Shown here: piece by piece, positions 62,856-64,000 of the stretch
Position numbering within the stretch: position 1 is the stretch's first letter
Layout: each line of letters starts with the position of its first letter
NCBI GenBank assembly: GCA_013399895.1
Contig: VXBA01004867.1
Span: 275,653-339,652, forward strand
Reading direction: 5' to 3'
DNA from: Serilophus lunatus
Taxonomy: Eukaryota > Chordata > Aves > Passeriformes > Eurylaimidae
DNA length: 64,000 nucleotides
Made by a program: the position numbers and the translations under genes
Notes under the pieces: generated by a model
Told to the model about the DNA's origin: nothing
What the model saw: only the letters and a program-made list of their open reading frames with translations
The model's database searches: none

Positions 62856-63578
62856 GGGCACCGCTCCGCTCACATAACCACCGCCAAAGTTTTCTTTCAC
62901 ACGGAGGGAACTTTCTGTTGCCATGAAACTTGGAAGATTTGCGAGCGCCGTTCCCATTCCTACCCCCATCCCATCACCACCCTCCGCGCTTTAGGGCACC
63001 GAGTGGCAACGGGGTGGGCGTAAGGTATGGATCGACGAGAACGCCTGGCCGCTGCCAGGCCGGCACCGCCACCTCCCACGGGCTGCTTCTCGGTCCCAGC
63101 AAGACAACGTGGATTCTTCTCCACACGACGGCTTAGAAGTGGAAGACTTTAGCTCATCCGTGTCCCCGCCCCTTCATCCGTTCATACAGCGCGGGCTCGC
63201 TGCGTCTCCAGGCAGCTTCTCCGGGCTTGGCACAGGGCTGTGCATCCACCCGGGAGCCCCAAACCTCTTTGTGCCCTCCGAAAACACGGCTCCCACTTGC
63301 AGCTCAGCGCTCCGCCCTGCTCCTCCTCCCGCGGCCCCGTAGGGCAGCCCCGGCCCTGCTTCTTCCCCCGCGGCACTCCCGGCAGCTGCGGGAGCCCCAC
63401 CAGCCTCTCTGCCCTATCCCGCCCCTCAGAGCCGGGGGCAGGTGCAGGGCCCGGGGGCTACGGGACACGGCGGGAGGGGCCCAACGCCCCTCTATCCAGC
63501 ATTACTAAGGCCGGGGTGCCCCCACCTCCCCCCCGGGCCGGTCAGTTACCGGCGTGGGGCTGTCGGGAACCTCTCGCT

Positions 63579-63585
63579 GATTGGC
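63579..63585 (-). promoter_or_regulatory. Proximal CCAAT box (NF-Y type)
   Basis: GATTGGC on the + strand, i.e. GCCAATC on the - strand, 15-20 bp upstream of the TATA-like element and about 300 bp before the SOX3 ATG. Confidence 0.55.
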
Positions 63586-63598
63586 CGCCGCCCCCTCA

Positions 63599-63605
63599 TT
63601 TATAG
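63599..63605 (+). promoter_or_regulatory. TATA-like element of SOX3
   Basis: TTTATAG within GC-rich DNA. It would place transcription start near 63630 and give a 5' UTR of about 255 nt. Inferred from position only. Confidence 0.5.
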
Positions 63606-63608
63606 CCC

Positions 63609-63619
63609 GTCAATCACGG
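63609..63619 (-). promoter_or_regulatory. Proximal TALE-like motif, inverted copy of distal site
   Basis: On the - strand it reads CCGTGATTGAC, identical over 11 bases to the distal site at 62836-62846. Confidence 0.5.
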
Positions 63620-63782
63620 ACCCCCGGGATCCGTGCGCGCATCGCCCGGCGCTGCCCGCGGGAGTCGGTCCGTACCGCGCTGCTGCGGTAGCAGTAACGC
63701 CGCCAGCACCGGCATCTTGAGGAGCGGCGCTTCTGTCAGGCAGTAAAACTTCCTTCTCCTCCCGCAGCAGCTGCCCAGGCAG

Positions 63783-63830
63783 GTTTTTTCTTTTTCTTTT
63801 TTTTTTTTTTTCTTTCCCTGACTTCCTCTC
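63783..63830 (+). repeat. Pyrimidine/T-rich tract in SOX3 5' UTR
   Basis: A T-run broken by single C residues, followed by CTTTCCCTGACTTCCTC. It lies within the predicted 5' leader. Confidence 0.85.
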
Positions 63831-63885
63831 CTCGCTCAGTTCCCGCCTGCCCGCCGCCCTGGCGCACCTTTTACCGGCCCCGGCC

Positions 63886-64000
63886 ATGTACAGTATGTTG
63901 GAGACTGAGATCAAGGCGCCGCAGCCCACGCCGGGCAGCACCGGGGGCAACCCCGCTCCGGGCAGCAATGGCAAAGGCGGTGGAGGCGGCGGGGGTGGCA
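63886..64000 (+). CDS. SOX3: SOXB1 transcription factor SOX3, N-terminus (cut by window end)
   Basis: The ATG at 63886-63888 has G at -3. It opens MYSMLETEIKAPQPTPGS and continues to a glycine run at the window edge, 38 full codons in all. The MYSMLET start with acidic and lysine residues, then a Pro/Gly-rich linker, is the SOXB1 N-terminus. It fits SOX3 better than SOX2 (MYNMMET) or SOX1 (MYSMMMET). The HMG box that should follow is outside the window. SOX3 is a single-exon gene acting in the nucleus of neural progenitors and in pituitary and placode development. A 50-kb gene desert and CpG island upstream agree with that. Confidence is limited by the short stretch seen. Confidence 0.87.
   Translation, partial: MYSMLETEIKAPQPTPGSTGGNPAPGSNGKGGGGGGGG

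Larger units (their letters stand above)
62001..63885. promoter_or_regulatory. SOX3 5' CpG island and upstream promoter region
   Basis: GC-rich and CpG-rich throughout, running into the SOX3 start. It holds a distal TALE motif with CCAAT box (62836-62855) and a proximal CCAAT/TATA-like cluster (63579-63619). Long open frames here, the largest at 62100-63023, overlap others in several phases and are regarded as composition artefacts. Confidence 0.7.

Noticed and set aside
62100..63023. 307-codon open frame on the + strand, the longest in the window
   Set aside because: It lies in the SOX3 CpG island, where several other frames on both strands are also open. The translation has no recognisable domain, and stop codons are rare because of GC content.

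Overview
This window is vertebrate nuclear DNA, almost certainly from a songbird (passerine). The evidence is spliced exons with GT-AG introns, many CR1 LINE fragments ending in the diagnostic ATTCTATG repeats, a tRNA-Ile-derived SINE of the type known in zebra finch (TguSINE1), and a degenerate copy of a PAK-type kinase, a family reported as expanded in zebra finch. There are no prokaryotic features, no CRISPR array and no intact virus.

Layout. (1) 1-3.1 kb: the last two exons of a calpain-5/6-type gene on the + strand (2171-2307 and 2895-3077), coding the C-terminal C2 domain. A CR1 copy carrying a short TTAGGG array lies in the upstream intron. (2) 3.1-7.1 kb: intergenic DNA with an (ATCC)n microsatellite and TA/CA-rich repeats. 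(3) 7.1-11.4 kb, - strand: six exons of a PAK-like serine/threonine kinase domain. All splice sites are intact, but there is an in-frame TGA just before the HRD motif and a 4-bp tandem duplication that shifts frame near the C-terminus. No glycine-loop exon was found. A GC-rich candidate promoter (about 13.3-13.5 kb) and a possible ATG exon (12991-13041) lie upstream. The calpain and the kinase are convergent neighbours, as CAPN6 and PAK3 are on the human X. (4) 13.6-58.2 kb: a gene desert, mostly AT-rich, with scattered CR1 pieces, one SINE split by a CR1, one assembly gap (20189-20253), and several homeodomain/SOX-motif-rich stretches that could be enhancers. (5) 58.3-64.0 kb: a sharp change to GC-rich DNA leading to a CpG-island promoter and the first 38 codons of a SOXB1 gene, best matched to SOX3, starting at 63886 and cut by the window end.

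The desert plus CpG-rich flank fits the regulatory landscape of a developmental transcription factor. The SOX3 upstream region shows TALE (PBX/MEIS) motifs in a distal and an inverted proximal copy, each near a CCAAT box. This agrees with published work naming NF-Y and TALE factors as SOX3 regulators. I found no convincing new biological system. The most informative items are the kinase pseudogene with its two separate lesions, the paired TALE/CCAAT motifs, and the nested SINE/CR1 insertion. All identifications are by eye; no database search or conservation test was run.
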